A stretch of 64,000 nt of DNA, taken from contig JADCLI010000022.1 in assembly GCA_016803235.1 (NCBI GenBank), positions 1 to 64,000 of the forward strand, given 5' to 3'. A program made the translations under genes and the position numbers. The stretch is from Pimelobacter simplex. Lineage in GTDB: Bacteria > Actinomycetota > Actinomycetes > Propionibacteriales > Nocardioidaceae. Under the pieces are notes generated by a model that made no database searches, was not told the origin of the DNA, and saw nothing but the letters and a program-made list of their open reading frames with translations. This document shows, piece by piece, positions 44,579 through 55,039 of the stretch; position 1 is the stretch's first letter, and each line of letters opens with the position of its first letter.

Positions 44579-45262
44579 TCAGCCCGGATTCACCCCGTCG
44601 GCGGCCAGTGCGGCGTCGACGAAGGCGATGACGCTGTCACTCTCGTCGCCGTCGAAACGGGCCATGGCGCGGCCGATCGGGTCCGCCACGCTCCCCGACG
44701 GCAGCGCCACGACGGGGATGCCGTCGCTCCCTCGGCCGGTCGACCACGCGGCCCCGGGCACCGTGCGGACCAGGACCTCGCCGAGATAGGCGCCGGCGGC
44801 CCAGACGTCGGCCTCGGCCACGGCCGGGCCGTGCCCCGGGCGACGCGACCACTGGTCGAGGGACGACTCCACCTGGTCGACGCTCTCGGCGGAGAAGTCG
44901 AGGATGTCGCTGCCGGCGGGGTGCTCGGCCGCCCACTTCTCGGCCATCACCCGCGCGAGCGCCGACGGCGCGGAGGACTCGGACGGCGGGGACGCAGCGG
45001 CCGGCCGGTCGCCCTCCATCTCGCGGGCGAGGCGGCTGAGCAGCGTGTCGACCTCGGACATCCGGTAGCCGCGCAGCGCGAGCGAGAAGCGCACCCGGCG
45101 CAGGTCGTCGGCCCGGACGGGGCGCGTCGCCGGCACGAGCGCGTCCGGCCGGTCGTCGTACGCCGGCGCCATCGGCTCCCCGCGGCCGGAGGCGAGCAGG
45201 GCGACCCCACCCATGGCCAGCACGATGAGTACCGCGAACACCCACATCATCGGGTGGGACAT
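44579..45262 (-). CDS. Membrane-anchored DivIVA-domain protein
   Basis: 227 aa. One N-terminal membrane helix (about residues 6-24) and a short DivIVA-type motif (RADDLRRVRFSLALRGYRMSEVDTLLSRLAREME, about 50-83). A C-terminal domain of about 110 residues contains AAGAYLGEVLVR and PVVALPSG, unlike DivIVA coiled coils. Comparable to M. tuberculosis Rv1209, which lies in the same neighbourhood. Probably associated with polar growth or cell-wall synthesis. Starts 10 bp after the LOG stop. Confidence 0.8.
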   Translation of the reverse strand: MSHPMMWVFAVLIVLAMGGVALLASGRGEPMAPAYDDRPDALVPATRPVRADDLRRVRFSLALRGYRMSEVDTLLSRLAREMEGDRPAAASPPSESSAPSALARVMAEKWAAEHPAGSDILDFSAESVDQVESSLDQWSRRPGHGPAVAEADVWAAGAYLGEVLVRTVPGAAWSTGRGSDGIPVVALPSGSVADPIGRAMARFDGDESDSVIAFVDAALAADGVNPG

Positions 45263-45272
45263 CGGCGACGCC

Positions 45273-46001
45273 TCAGCCGTGCTGGTCGCGGGCCGCGACC
45301 ATCAGCGCCACGGCCTCGTCGACGTCGTCGGTGAGGGTGAGCATGTCGACGTCGGACTGCTTGATGCGCGCGTCCTCGAGCATCGATCCCTGCATCCAGT
45401 CGAGCAGGCCCTGCCAGTGCTCGACGCCCATGAGGACGATCGGGAACTGGGTGATCTTCAGGGTCTGCGCGAGCGTCATCGCCTCGAACAGCTCGTCGAG
45501 CGTGCCGAGGCCGCCCGGCAGGACGACGTAGCCCTGGCTGTACTTCACGAACATCATCTTGCGGACGAAGAAGTAGCGGAAGTTGAGACCGAAGTTGACG
45601 TAGTCGTTGAGCTTGGCCTCCCACGGCAGCTCGATGCCCAGACCGATGCTCTCGCCACCGGCCTCCGTCGCGCCCCGGTTGGCGGCCTCCATCGCGCCCG
45701 GCCCGCCACCGGTGATGACCGCGAACCCGGCCTTCGCCAGCGCCGAGCCGACCCGCACCCCGATGTCGTACGCCGCGTGCGTGTCCGGGATCCGCGCGGA
45801 CCCGAACACCGAGATCGCCGGCCCCACCTCGGCGAGGTCGTTGAAGCCCTCGACGAACTCGGCCTGGATCTTGAGCACCCGCCACGGGTCGGTGTGGACC
45901 CAGTCGGCGTCGCCGCGGGTGTCGAGCAGCCGCTGGTCGGTGGTCGATCCCACGGGACGTCCCGCGCTCGGGCGAGGTCCGGGTCCGCTGCGCCTGGTCA
46001 T
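45273..46001 (-). CDS. LOG-family nucleotide phosphoribohydrolase
   Basis: 242 aa (TIGR00730/LOG group). The hallmark [10 protein letters not shown] motif and [16 protein letters not shown] are present. The family hydrolyses cytokinin or purine riboside 5'-monophosphates to free base and phosphoribose; it was long misannotated as lysine decarboxylase. M. tuberculosis Rv1205 is the equivalent, also close to dap genes. ATG 46001 has an AGGAGGA site and overlaps the dapE stop by 3 bp, so it is coupled to dapE. Confidence 0.9.
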   Translation of the reverse strand: MTRRSGPGPRPSAGRPVGSTTDQRLLDTRGDADWVHTDPWRVLKIQAEFVEGFNDLAEVGPAISVFGSARIPDTHAAYDIGVRVGSALAKAGFAVITGGGPGAMEAANRGATEAGGESIGLGIELPWEAKLNDYVNFGLNFRYFFVRKMMFVKYSQGYVVLPGGLGTLDELFEAMTLAQTLKITQFPIVLMGVEHWQGLLDWMQGSMLEDARIKQSDVDMLTLTDDVDEAVALMVAARDQHG

Positions 46002-47095
46002 GACTGCTCCTCCTGGGGGGTGGTGAGCCACTGCCGCAGCTGCTGCTCGCAGCGCACGATCTGGGCGACCTCGACGTGCTCGTCCTGCTTGTGGGCCAGC
46101 ATCGGGTCACCGGGGCCGTAGTTGACCGCTGGCACGCCGAGCACGGTGAACCGGGCGACGTCGGTCCAGCCGAACTTCGGCGCGACCTGTCCGCCGACGG
46201 CGGCGACGAACGCCTTCGCCGCCGGCCGGTCCAGGCCGGGCAGGGCACCCGGGGCGGTGTCGGTGAGGGTGACCTCGAAGCCGGCGAAGAAGTCCTCGAC
46301 GAAGGCCAGCGCCTCGGCCTCGGAGCGGTCGGGGGCGAAGCGGTAGTTGACGGTCACCACGCACTCGTCGGGGATCACGTTGCCCGCGACGCCACCACGG
46401 ATCCCGACCGCGCTGAGCCCCTCGTGGTACTCCAGCCCGTCGATGACCGGCTTGCGGGCGTCGTACGCGGTGAGCCGGGTGAGGATCTCCGCGGCGCCGT
46501 GGATCGCGTTGACGCCGCGCCAGCTGCGCGCGGAGTGCGCGCGCTCGCCGCGGGTGCGGACCTCCACTCGCAGCGTGCCCTGGCAGCCCGCCTCGACACC
46601 GGCGTTGGACGGCTCCATCAGGATCGCGAAGTCGGCCTCGAGTAGGTGCGGGTCGGACTCCCCCAGCAGCCGCAGGCCGTTGTACGCCGAGTCGATCTCC
46701 TCGGCCTCGTAGAGCACGTAGGTGACGTCGTGGACCGGCGCGGTGAGGGTGGCCGCGAGCTTGAGGATGACCGCGTCGCCCCCCTTCATGTCGCAGGTGC
46801 CGAGCCCGTGCAGGACGCCCGCCGCCTCGTCGTACCGGCTCGGGAGGTTGTCGTTGACCGGCACCGTGTCGAGGTGCCCCGCGATGACGACGCGGCCCGG
46901 GCGGCCGAGGTCGGTGCGCGCGACCACCGTGTGCCCGCGGCGGGTGACCGTGAGGTGGGGCAGGGCCCGCAGGGCGGCCTCGACGGCGTCCGCGATCGCC
47001 TGCTCGTCGCGGCTGACCGACTCGATGTCGACCAGCCGGCGGGTCAGGGTGACGACGTCGGTGGTCAGGTCGAGCTGGATCGGTGAGCCGGGCAC
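45998..47095 (-). CDS. dapE: Succinyl-diaminopimelate desuccinylase
   Basis: 365 aa, M20 metallopeptidase fold. Metal-site motifs: [20 protein letters not shown] and the EAEEIDS segment with the catalytic Glu. It cleaves N-succinyl-LL-diaminopimelate in lysine/peptidoglycan precursor synthesis. The same window holds dapD and dapC of this branch. GTG start without an evident ribosome site. First gene of the dapE-LOG-DivIVA unit. Confidence 0.92.
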   Translation of the reverse strand: MPGSPIQLDLTTDVVTLTRRLVDIESVSRDEQAIADAVEAALRALPHLTVTRRGHTVVARTDLGRPGRVVIAGHLDTVPVNDNLPSRYDEAAGVLHGLGTCDMKGGDAVILKLAATLTAPVHDVTYVLYEAEEIDSAYNGLRLLGESDPHLLEADFAILMEPSNAGVEAGCQGTLRVEVRTRGERAHSARSWRGVNAIHGAAEILTRLTAYDARKPVIDGLEYHEGLSAVGIRGGVAGNVIPDECVVTVNYRFAPDRSEAEALAFVEDFFAGFEVTLTDTAPGALPGLDRPAAKAFVAAVGGQVAPKFGWTDVARFTVLGVPAVNYGPGDPMLAHKQDEHVEVAQIVRCEQQLRQWLTTPQEEQS

Positions 47096-47166
47096 AGGTG
47101 ACAGTCAACCAGCGTGCCGGGCAGCGCCGGCCGACCGGTGCCCGTGTCGCCGCGGCCCGACCTGGC

Positions 47167-47553
47167 TCAGGCGCTCTCCTCGCGGGCCCAGCGGCGCTTC
47201 GGCTTGTCGACGTGGCGGCAGACGGTGCGACTGATGTAGTCCCACGGGTAGTAGCGGTAGGTGCACCGGAACTTCCCCTGCCGGAAGGTCGCCCGGTACG
47301 CCTGGCACTCGCCGCCGGTGTCGTTGGCGTGGGCGCACTCGCTGCTCTCGTACTGTGCCTGCCCGATGTCGACGGCGTCGGCGATCAGGCGCCTCGCGGA
47401 CCGGCAGGTCATCCCCTGTGCCTCGAGGACGTATTCGACGTCCTCGACGCAGGTGCGTCCGGCCGCCTGGGCAGGTGCGCCGACGACGGACAGGGTCGCG
47501 CCGACGAGCGTGCTGAGCACGGCGAGCTGGATCCAGCGCAGGAAGGTCCCCAT
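47167..47553 (-). CDS. Secreted cysteine-containing protein, function unknown
   Basis: 128 aa. Clear Sec signal peptide (residues 1-30, cleavage likely after APAQA). The mature part of about 98 residues has five or six Cys (TCVEDV, MTCRSA, ECAHAND, ECQAY, RCTYRYY, VCRHVDK), compatible with disulfides. No family recognised. ATG 47553 is chosen because it opens a proper signal peptide. The next gene region on either side is unrelated. Confidence 0.7.
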   Translation of the reverse strand: MGTFLRWIQLAVLSTLVGATLSVVGAPAQAAGRTCVEDVEYVLEAQGMTCRSARRLIADAVDIGQAQYESSECAHANDTGGECQAYRATFRQGKFRCTYRYYPWDYISRTVCRHVDKPKRRWAREESA

Positions 47554-47742
47554 GCGGCGGACGCTAGCGCAAGCACCTTCTCGGCGTCCGGCCTTCGCTC
47601 GAGCTCGGTGGAGGATCCGGCTGGTCACCTGCGCCATCGCGGGGACCTGCTCGTCGGTCCCGCGGACGACGACCTGGCTGTGCGTCGTCGATCCAGGTGC
47701 GGGCGGGGGTGTGCATGGCGCCATCGTCTGCGGGCGCCACGA

Positions 47743-47775
47743 CGGCCGGCCATGACCCCGTGGGTCATGACCGGC
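47743..47775 (-). terminator. Hairpin downstream of ileS, probable terminator
   Basis: An inverted repeat lies 20-52 bp beyond the ileS stop. The inner stem is CATGACCC/GGGTCATG (47749-47756 and 47760-47767) around a 3-base loop. It is extended by GGCCG/CGGCC pairing after a small internal loop. There is no T-run, as is common in high-GC actinomycetes. The rest of the 241-bp gap (47554-47794) shows no gene. Confidence 0.5.
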
Positions 47776-47794
47776 CGCTCGCAGCAGCGTCGCG

Positions 47795-50700
47795 TCAGGC
47801 GAGCTCGACCGCGATCGCCGCCTTCTCGCCGTCGCCGACGACGACCTCGGTGGCGCCGGCGGGCGCCTCCTCCGCGACGGTGTACGACGTCGCGAGGGTC
47901 TCCCCCGCGATCAGCGCCTCGTGGGCACGGGCCGCGGCGAGCACCGGCGCGGGTCCCGAGACCACCAGCTCGATCCGGTCGGTGACCTGGAAGTCCGCGT
48001 CGCGCCGTGCCTGCTGGACGGCACGGACCAGGTCGCGGGCCAGGCCCTCCTCGGCGAGCTCGGGCGTGACGACGGTGTCGAGCACGACGAAGCCGCCGCC
48101 CGGCAGCATGCCGGTGGCGGTGCCCTCGGCCGCGTCGCCGGCAACGGTCTCCAGCGTGTACTCACCCTCGACGAGGGCCAAGCCGCCGGCGGTGACGGTG
48201 CCGTCGGCGGCGACCGACCAGTCGCCGGACTTCGAGCCCTTGATGGCGAGCTGGACGTCCTTGCCGAGGCGCGGTCCGGCGGCGCGGGCGTTGACGCTGA
48301 GCTTCTGCTCGACGCCGTAGCCGGCGGCCTCGTCGGAGTCGGCGCCGACGAGCCGGACGGCCTTGAGGTTCAGCTCGTCGGCGACGATCGCGGCGAACGG
48401 CTCGAGCGCGGCCGGGTCGGACACGACGACGGTCAGGCCCGACAGCGGCAGGCGGTTGCGGAGCTTGGCGGCCTTGCGCAGCGCGGACGTGGTCGAGCAG
48501 ACCTCGCGCACCTCGTCCATCGCGGCGACCAGCGAGTCGTCCGACGGGAGGGCCGAGACGTCCGGCCAGTCGGCGAGGTGCACCGAGCGCCCGCCGGTCA
48601 GGCCGCGCCAGATCTCCTCGGTCGTCAGCGGCAGCAGCGGCGCCACGGCCCGGCAGACCACGTCGAGGACGGCGGCGAGGGTCTCGAACGCCTCCGGCTT
48701 GCCCTCCCAGAACCGCTCACGCGAGCGGCGGACGTACCAGTTCGTGAGCACGTCGAGGAAGGACCGCGTGGTCTCGCAGGCGTCGGCGATCGCGTAGTCG
48801 TCGAGCTCGGCGGTGAGCTTCTCGACGAACTGGCGCGTCTTGGCGAGCAGGTAGCGGTCGAGCGGGTCCTTGCTGTCGGTCGAGCCCTGGGCGTCGTACT
48901 GCTCGGCGTTGGCGTAGAGCGCGAAGAAGTACCACGTGTTCCACAGCGGGATCATCACCTGGCGCACGGCGTCGCGGATGCCCTGCTCGGTGACGACCAG
49001 GTTGCCGCCGCGCAGGATCGGCGAGGCCATCAGGAACCAGCGCATCGCGTCGGCGCCGTCGCGGTCGAAGACCTCGGAGACGTCGGGGTAGTTGCGCAGC
49101 GACTTCGACATCTTGTTGCCGTCGGAGCCGAGCACGATGCCGTGGCTGATGCACGACGAGAACGCCGGCTTGTCGAACAGCGCGGTGGCCAGGATGTGCA
49201 GCGTGTAGAACCAGCCACGGGTCTGGCCGATGTACTCGACGATGAAGTCGGCCGGGAAGTGGTTCTCGAACCACTCCTTGTTCTCGAACGGGTAGTGCAC
49301 CTGCCCGAACGACATCGAGCCCGAGTCGAACCACACGTCGAGGACGTCGGCGACGCGGCGCATCGTCGACCGACCGGTCGGGTCGTCCGGGTTGGGCCGG
49401 GTCAGGTCGTCGATCCACGGCCGGTGCAGGTCGGGCTGGCCCTGCGCGTTGAGCGGTAGGCGGCCGAAGTCGCGCTCGATCTCCTCGAAGGAGCCGTAGA
49501 CGTCGATGCGGGGGTACGCCGGGTCGTCGGACTTCCACACCGGGACGGGCGATCCCCAGAACCGGTTGCGGGTGATCGACCAGTCGCGGGCGTTGTCGAC
49601 CCACTTGCCGAACTGGCCGTCCTTGATGTGCTCGGGGACCCAGCGGATCTCCTGGTTGAGCTCGGCCATCCGCTGCTTGAACGCGGTGACCTCGACGAAC
49701 CAGCTGCTCACGCCCTTGTAGATCAGGGGCTCCCGGCAACGCCAGCAGTGCGGGTAGGAGTGGTCGTAGGTCTCGCGGCGCAGCAGCACCGTGCCGGGCG
49801 TGACCGCGCCGGTGCGGGCCTTGAGGTCGTCGATGATGTGCGGGTTGGCGTCGAAGACCAGCATCCCGGCGTACTCGCTGACGGGCGCGGTGAACCGGCC
49901 GTCCTTGCCGACCGGCATGACCGCCTCGATGCCCTCGCGGTCGGTCACCTCCTTGTCGACCTCACCGAACGCGCCGGCGCTGTGCACCAGCCCGGAGCCG
50001 TCGGTCGTGGTGACGGCCTCGTCGGCGGCCACGACACGGAAGGCGTTCTCGTGCCCGGCGAAGTAGGAGAACGGCGGCGCGTAGGCGAGTCCGAGCAGGT
50101 CGGAGCCCTTGCCCCGCCAGGTGGTCGTGGGCTCGTCGCCGAGCTCGCGGGCGTACGCCGGCAGCCGGGCCTCGGCCAGCACGAACCGCTCACCGTCGTG
50201 GTCGACGACGACGTAGTCGATGTCGGAGCCGACCATGACCGCGAGGTTGCTGGGCAGCGTCCACGGGGTCGTGGTCCAGATCAGCAGCTTGGCGCCCTGG
50301 AAGTCGCCGGGGGTGGTGACCTCGAAGCCGACGGTCACCGCCGGGTCCTGCCGCATCTGGTAGACGTCGTCGTCCATCCGCAGCTCGTGGTTGGACAGCG
50401 GGGTCTCGTCGTTCCAGCAGTACGGCAGGACGCGGAAGCCCTCGTAGACCAGGCCCTTGTCGAACAGGCTCTTGAACGCCCACAGCACCGACTCCATGAA
50501 CTCGGGGTTCATGGTCTTGTAGTCGTTGTCGAAGTCGACCCAGCGCGCCTGGCGGGTGACGTAGTCGCGCCACTCGCCGGTGTACTTGAGCACCGACGCC
50601 CGGCAGGCGTCGTTGAACTTGTCGATGCCCATCTCGACGATCTCGTCGGTGGTCTTGATGCCGTTGAGCCGCATCGCCTCGAGCTCGGCGGGCAGGCCGT

Positions 50701-51022
50701 GGGTGTCCCAGCCGAAGCGGCGCTCGACCCGCTTGCCGCGCATCGTCTGGTAGCGCGGCACGATGTCCTTGACGTACCCGGTCAGCAGGTGGCCGTAGTG
50801 CGGCAGGCCGTTGGCGAACGGCGGGCCGTCGTAGAAGACGAACTCGTTCTCGCCGTTGGCGCCGGGGTCGCGCTGCTCGACGCTCGCGCGGAAGGTGTCG
50901 TCCTCGGCCCAGTAGGCGAGGACCCCCTCCTCGATGCGGGGGAACCGCGGCGAGCTCGGGACGGCTCGGTGCTCGGCGGTGGGTCCGGCGGTCGGGTCGG
51001 TGGTGACCTTCGGGTAGGTCAT
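47795..51022 (-). CDS. ileS: Isoleucyl-tRNA synthetase
   Basis: 1075 aa, the long eukaryotic-like type usual in mycobacteria and relatives. HYGH (residues 75-78) is the HIGH-motif equivalent; KMSKS is at 637-641. The CP1 editing domain and C-terminal anticodon-binding domain are in place. Charges tRNA-Ile in the cytoplasm. This class is often naturally mupirocin-tolerant, but no claim is made for this protein. ATG 51022 is chosen because it follows the T-box leader and CAGGAG ribosome site; upstream codons lie inside the leader. Confidence 0.97.
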   Translation of the reverse strand: MTYPKVTTDPTAGPTAEHRAVPSSPRFPRIEEGVLAYWAEDDTFRASVEQRDPGANGENEFVFYDGPPFANGLPHYGHLLTGYVKDIVPRYQTMRGKRVERRFGWDTHGLPAELEAMRLNGIKTTDEIVEMGIDKFNDACRASVLKYTGEWRDYVTRQARWVDFDNDYKTMNPEFMESVLWAFKSLFDKGLVYEGFRVLPYCWNDETPLSNHELRMDDDVYQMRQDPAVTVGFEVTTPGDFQGAKLLIWTTTPWTLPSNLAVMVGSDIDYVVVDHDGERFVLAEARLPAYARELGDEPTTTWRGKGSDLLGLAYAPPFSYFAGHENAFRVVAADEAVTTTDGSGLVHSAGAFGEVDKEVTDREGIEAVMPVGKDGRFTAPVSEYAGMLVFDANPHIIDDLKARTGAVTPGTVLLRRETYDHSYPHCWRCREPLIYKGVSSWFVEVTAFKQRMAELNQEIRWVPEHIKDGQFGKWVDNARDWSITRNRFWGSPVPVWKSDDPAYPRIDVYGSFEEIERDFGRLPLNAQGQPDLHRPWIDDLTRPNPDDPTGRSTMRRVADVLDVWFDSGSMSFGQVHYPFENKEWFENHFPADFIVEYIGQTRGWFYTLHILATALFDKPAFSSCISHGIVLGSDGNKMSKSLRNYPDVSEVFDRDGADAMRWFLMASPILRGGNLVVTEQGIRDAVRQVMIPLWNTWYFFALYANAEQYDAQGSTDSKDPLDRYLLAKTRQFVEKLTAELDDYAIADACETTRSFLDVLTNWYVRRSRERFWEGKPEAFETLAAVLDVVCRAVAPLLPLTTEEIWRGLTGGRSVHLADWPDVSALPSDDSLVAAMDEVREVCSTTSALRKAAKLRNRLPLSGLTVVVSDPAALEPFAAIVADELNLKAVRLVGADSDEAAGYGVEQKLSVNARAAGPRLGKDVQLAIKGSKSGDWSVAADGTVTAGGLALVEGEYTLETVAGDAAEGTATGMLPGGGFVVLDTVVTPELAEEGLARDLVRAVQQARRDADFQVTDRIELVVSGPAPVLAAARAHEALIAGETLATSYTVAEEAPAGATEVVVGDGEKAAIAVELA

Positions 51023-51237
51023 CGGGCTTCGGTCTCCTGCGTCGTCGTTGCTGACACGAGGACGACGTCTGCCGCGGTACCACCTCGCTTGCCGTCCCGC
51101 CGAGTGCACGGGGCGACCGCTCGTTCACGGCTGTGACGGGCCTGCCCGCCGGGTTCTACTCGCCCCTGCTGGCTGCTGGCGGCTTTCTTCCCGGAGCTCG
51201 CCGCTGATGACGGCTCGAACGCTGTGCCCCAAGCGTA
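51023..51237 (-). promoter_or_regulatory. T-box riboswitch controlling ileS
   Basis: Reading the minus strand, a -10-like TACGCT (51237-51232) precedes a leader of about 200 nt. A short stem I region has an ATC triplet at 51208-51206 as candidate isoleucine specifier. The canonical T-box sequence AGGTGGTACCGCGG is at 51085-51072. Further down, CGTCGTC and GACGACG can pair just before the CAGGAG ribosome site, and there is no terminator with T-run. This matches actinobacterial ileS T-boxes, where uncharged tRNA-Ile frees the ribosome site, so control is probably translational. Confidence 0.9.
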
Positions 51238-51292
51238 CGGCGAGCGGGCGCCGTACCGGAAACCGGATTGCACGGCGTCCTACGGTGAGTCC

Positions 51293-51775
51293 ATGACCGG
51301 CGAGCTGGCGAACCTGCGCGAGTACCTCACCCACTACCGCGAGACCCTGGAGCGCAAGTGCGCCGGCCTCACCCCGGAGCAGCTGGCGACCCGCTCCGTG
51401 CCACCGAGCACGATGAGCCTGCTCGGCATGGTGCGGCACCTGGCGCGGGTCGAGCACTTCTGGTTCCAGCGGGCGCTCGTCGAGGTCGAGGGCGAGCGCA
51501 TCCACGACGACGGGGACGCCGGGTTCGCCGTGGTCGAGCCGACCGAGACGGCCGTGGCCGAGGCGTGGGCGGCGTGGCGCGAGCAGGTCGCCCTCGCCGA
51601 CGCCTGGCTGGACGGGCAGAGCGACGACGGCCTCGGCCGGGTGGTGACCTTCCGCCAGGGCACCGAGACCTCGAGCATCCGCGACATCCTGCTGCACATG
51701 GTCGAGGAGTACGCCCGGCACTGCGGGCACGCCGACCTGCTGCGCGAGTGCATCGACGGCGTCACCGGGGAGTGA
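51293..51775 (+). CDS. DinB-family protein
   Basis: 160 aa, four-helix DinB/DUF664 fold. Candidate metal-binding histidines are in MVRHLARVEHFW and in HMVEEYARHCGHADLLRE. Family members include thiol-dependent transferases; the precise reaction here is unknown. ATG lies six bases after TACGGT (51281-51286), suggesting a leaderless message. Divergent from the ileS T-box promoter. Confidence 0.85.
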   Translation: MTGELANLREYLTHYRETLERKCAGLTPEQLATRSVPPSTMSLLGMVRHLARVEHFWFQRALVEVEGERIHDDGDAGFAVVEPTETAVAEAWAAWREQVALADAWLDGQSDDGLGRVVTFRQGTETSSIRDILLHMVEEYARHCGHADLLRECIDGVTGE

Positions 51776-51821
51776 CGACTGCCACGTCGTCGCTGTCCGC
51801 GCGCTCCGGCACGATGGAGGG

Positions 51822-52616
51822 GTGAGCCACCTCCTCGACGACGCCGTGGCGTCGGAGCCCCGCGGCGACGGCGTGCACCGGGTCCAGGTCACCGCCGACT
51901 GGAACACCGCCAACCAGACGCCCAACGGCGGCTACGTCCTCGCGTTGCTGCAGCACGCCGTGCTGCAGGAGTCGGCGCACCCCGACGCGCTGAGCATCTC
52001 GATCACCTACTTCCGCCCCGCGCTCCCCGGCCCGGCCGACATCCGGGTCCGCGAGGTGCGCAAGGGCCGGCGCGTGTCGACGTACGACGCCGTGCTGGTC
52101 CAGGCCGGCAAGGAGGTCGCGCACGCGGTGGTCAGCACCCACGACTGGGACGCCACCGGGACCGTCGAGCACACCCCGCACGCGGCGCCCGTCGTCCCCC
52201 TCCCCGAGGAGTGTGCCGACGCGAGCGAGCTGATCCCGGCCGGGATGGTGCCGATCCTCGACCGCTACAGCTACCGCGCTCCTGTCGTCGCCGGCTGGCT
52301 GCGCGGCGAGCCGACCGGCGTCACCGAGTCGCTGTGCTGGATCCGTGCCGTCGACGAGCGGCCGGTCGACGCCCTGCTCGCCGGGGCGATGATCGACGCG
52401 TTCCCGCCCGTGACCGCCGAGATCGGCCACCTCGCCTCCGCCACCATCCAGCTCACGGTCCACTACCGCCGGCGCCCCGACACCGTGTGGGCGCTGGGCC
52501 ACGTCGTCACCCGTCACGTCATCGCCGGCTATCACGACGAGGACGTCGAGCTGTGGGACGAGCAGGGCAGGCTGATCGCGCAGGGGCGCCAACTGGCGAT
52601 CCTGGCGGAGGGCTGA
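51822..52616 (+). CDS. Acyl-CoA thioesterase, double hot-dog (TesB-like)
   Basis: 264 aa. Two hot-dog halves: N-terminal [20 protein letters not shown] and C-terminal [11 protein letters not shown]...[10 protein letters not shown]. Family role: hydrolysis of acyl-CoA to free acid and CoA. GTG start; GGAGG is only 1 nt away, so the start is slightly uncertain. Lies 46 bp after the DinB gene. Converges tightly with a lipoprotein gene (stops adjacent). Confidence 0.83.
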   Translation: MSHLLDDAVASEPRGDGVHRVQVTADWNTANQTPNGGYVLALLQHAVLQESAHPDALSISITYFRPALPGPADIRVREVRKGRRVSTYDAVLVQAGKEVAHAVVSTHDWDATGTVEHTPHAAPVVPLPEECADASELIPAGMVPILDRYSYRAPVVAGWLRGEPTGVTESLCWIRAVDERPVDALLAGAMIDAFPPVTAEIGHLASATIQLTVHYRRRPDTVWALGHVVTRHVIAGYHDEDVELWDEQGRLIAQGRQLAILAEG

Positions 52617-53030
52617 TCACCGCTCCGCGACGCTGACCGTCGTCCCACCGTCGAGGGTCGGCGTCCCGAACGAGACCGAGCCACCCCGGTCCAGCGAGAA
52701 CTCGGTGCGCGGGTGGAGCAGGTCCGAGCCGCCTCCGTCCCCTTCACCGGCCATCGGCGCGCTGGTCTCCAGTGCCACCTCGCCCCCGTCGACCTGGACC
52801 ACGGTGACGACCACCTCGTCGTCGCCGATCACCTCGACGGTGAACGCGTCGCCCTCCGAGAGCTCGTGCGTCGTCACGACCGGCTCGGGCTGCTCCTCCG
52901 ACCAACCGGTCCAGTCCTGCACGCTGACCTCGAGCCGCACCGGTCCGTCGTCGCCGCACCCCGCCAGCGCGAGCAGCGGGAGCACGGTGAGCAGCACGGG
53001 CGCCAGCAGGGGGCGAGGTCCGGGACGCAT
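52617..53030 (-). CDS. Putative small lipoprotein
   Basis: 137 aa. N-terminal signal with lipobox LALAGC (Cys25), so exported and lipid-anchored. The mature domain of about 110 residues is beta-rich and acidic ([24 protein letters not shown]), with no recognised family. It diverges from dapD. The start is supported by the signal peptide structure. Confidence 0.72.
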   Translation of the reverse strand: MRPGPRPLLAPVLLTVLPLLALAGCGDDGPVRLEVSVQDWTGWSEEQPEPVVTTHELSEGDAFTVEVIGDDEVVVTVVQVDGGEVALETSAPMAGEGDGGGSDLLHPRTEFSLDRGGSVSFGTPTLDGGTTVSVAER

Positions 53031-53074
53031 GTCCGTCGGACGGCGCCGGGCACCGGCCGGTTCCGACGACCACC

Positions 53075-53088
53075 TAGAATCTCCCCAC
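53075..53088 (+). promoter_or_regulatory. Leaderless promoter of dapD
   Basis: TAGAAT (53075-53080) is a good -10 element eight bases before the dapD GTG. The distance implies transcription starts at or next to the start codon. No ribosome site is present upstream, in agreement. Confidence 0.55.
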
Positions 53089-54027
53089 GTGACTGCCGCT
53101 TGGGGCTTCGGCCTGACGACCTACGCCGCCGACCAGACCGTCCTCGACACCTGGTTCCCCGCCCCCGCGCTGGGCGAGAAGCCCGCCGACGCGCAGGCTC
53201 CCGCCGAGCTGGTCGCGCTCGAGGGCGCCGACGAGGCTCGGGGCGTCACCCGCAAGGTCAACCTGGTCGAGATCGCCGACCTGGCGGCCCCGCCCGCCGA
53301 CACCGTCGACGTCTGGCTGCGTCTCCACCTGCTCTCGCACCGCCTGGTGCAGCCGCACGGTCAGAGCCTGGACGGCGTGTTCGGCCTGCTGACCAACGTC
53401 GTGTGGACCTCCGCGGGTCCGTGCGCGGTCGAGGGCTTCGAGCTCACCAGGCTGCGGCTGCAGGCCGCGGGCCAGCACGTCACCGTGTACGGCGTCGACA
53501 AGTTCCCTCGCCTGGTCGACTACGTCATCCCCGCCGGGGTCCGGATCGCCGACGCCGACCGGGTCCGCCTCGGCGCGCACCTCGCCGCCGGCACCACCGT
53601 CATGCACGAGGGCTTCGTCAACTTCAACGCCGGCACGCTCGGCACCTCGATGGTCGAGGGCCGGATCTCGGCCGGCGTGGTCGTGGGCGACGGGTCCGAC
53701 ATCGGCGGCGGCGCCTCGATCATGGGCACCCTGTCCGGGGGCGGCAAGCAGGTCATCTCGGTCGGCCAGCGCTGCCTGCTCGGCGCCAACGCCGGCATCG
53801 GCATCTCGCTCGGCGACGACTGCGTCGTCGAGGCGGGCTGCTACGTCACCGCCGGCACCAAGGTCACCGTGCTCGAGCCCGGCAAGGACGCCCGCGTCGT
53901 GAAGGCCGCCGAGCTCTCCGGTGCGAGCAACGTGCTGTTCCGCCGCAACTCCGTCTCCGGCACGATCGAGGCGGTTCCGTGGCAGGGCGAGGGCATCGCC
54001 CTCAACGCAGCACTCCACGCCAACTGA
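53089..54027 (+). CDS. dapD: Tetrahydrodipicolinate N-succinyltransferase (actinobacterial type)
   Basis: 312 aa. Left-handed beta-helix built of hexapeptide repeats in the C-terminal half ([20 protein letters not shown], then [20 protein letters not shown]). The [13 protein letters not shown] segment is typical of mycobacterial DapD. Transfers succinyl from succinyl-CoA to tetrahydrodipicolinate, the step before DapC. GTG start, leaderless. Confidence 0.93.
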   Translation: MTAAWGFGLTTYAADQTVLDTWFPAPALGEKPADAQAPAELVALEGADEARGVTRKVNLVEIADLAAPPADTVDVWLRLHLLSHRLVQPHGQSLDGVFGLLTNVVWTSAGPCAVEGFELTRLRLQAAGQHVTVYGVDKFPRLVDYVIPAGVRIADADRVRLGAHLAAGTTVMHEGFVNFNAGTLGTSMVEGRISAGVVVGDGSDIGGGASIMGTLSGGGKQVISVGQRCLLGANAGIGISLGDDCVVEAGCYVTAGTKVTVLEPGKDARVVKAAELSGASNVLFRRNSVSGTIEAVPWQGEGIALNAALHAN

Positions 54028-54079
54028 GCCCGCCGCTCGTCGTACCGCCGCGTCACCAGCCCCCACGCACACTGGATCC

Positions 54080-55039
54080 GTGAAGCGCAGGGCCTGGGGC
54101 GTCGTCGTCGCCGTCACGGTCCTCGCCACCGTGGTGGCGATCGGCATCGGCGTGCTCCGGGCAACCGAGGAGCTCGTCGGCGGACCGAGCGGGGACTGCA
54201 CGGTCACCGTCGCCGACCACACCGTCGACGTCAGCGGGGAGCAGGCCGAGAACGCGGCACTGATCGCGTCGATCGCCGTACGCCGGGGGCTGCCCGCGCG
54301 CGCGACCTCCATCGCGCTCGCGACGGCGTACCAGGAGTCGAAGCTGCAGAACATCGACTACGGCGACCGCGACTCGCTCGGCCTCTTCCAGCAGCGCCCG
54401 TCGCAGGGCTGGGGCACCCCCGAGCAGGTCCTCGACCCGGTCTACGCGACCAACGCGTTCTTCGACGCGCTGGTGAAGGTCGACGGCTACGAGTCGATGG
54501 AGATCACGGTCGCGGCCCAGGAGGTGCAGCGCTCGGCCTTCCCGGACGCGTACGCCGACCACGAGGCCGACGGGCGCGCCCTGGCCTCCGCGCTCACCGG
54601 CCACTCCCCCGCCACCTTCAGCTGCGACCTCGGCGGCGGCGCCCCGACCGCCAACGCCGAGCTGGTCGCGAGCGGGCTGACCCCGCGGGCCGACACCGTG
54701 CGCACCGAGCTGCTCACCCGCTTCGGCCGACTGCAGCTCGGCGGGTTCGAGCCGGACGGCGTCTCGGACGGGCACATGGAGGGCTCCGCGCACTACGACG
54801 GCCGCGCCATCGACGTCTTCGTCCGCCCGATCAACCGGGCCAACAAGACCAGGGGCTGGGCGATCGCGCACTGGTCGGTGGCCAACGCCGCTCGTCTCGG
54901 CATCCGCACGGTGATCTTCGACGACCGGATCTGGACCGCCGGCCGGGAGGGCTGGCGCGACTACGACCCGCCGTCCTCCTCCGGGGACCGGCGGATCCTC
55001 GAGCACCGCGACCACGTGCACGTCGACGTGTTCAGGTGA
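54080..55039 (+). CDS. Exported protein with lysozyme-like and C-terminal ARB-type domain
   Basis: 319 aa. N-terminal membrane anchor (residues 5-28). A first domain of about 130 residues contains ATAYQESKLQN...DSLGLFQQRPSQGWG, the look of a lytic transglycosylase/lysozyme fold with a candidate Glu in QES. A second domain (about 205-319) has HMEGSAHYDGRAIDVFVRP and ends in HRDHVHVDVF, a His/Asp-rich pattern shared with peptidase-like actinobacterial domains. Probably acts on the cell wall. Starts 52 bp after dapD. Confidence 0.72.
   Translation: MKRRAWGVVVAVTVLATVVAIGIGVLRATEELVGGPSGDCTVTVADHTVDVSGEQAENAALIASIAVRRGLPARATSIALATAYQESKLQNIDYGDRDSLGLFQQRPSQGWGTPEQVLDPVYATNAFFDALVKVDGYESMEITVAAQEVQRSAFPDAYADHEADGRALASALTGHSPATFSCDLGGGAPTANAELVASGLTPRADTVRTELLTRFGRLQLGGFEPDGVSDGHMEGSAHYDGRAIDVFVRPINRANKTRGWAIAHWSVANAARLGIRTVIFDDRIWTAGREGWRDYDPPSSSGDRRILEHRDHVHVDVFR

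Noticed and set aside
47554..47794. Possible small gene in the gap between ileS and the secreted protein
   Set aside because: Open frames here lack a ribosome site and sensible composition; the only clear feature is the hairpin after ileS.
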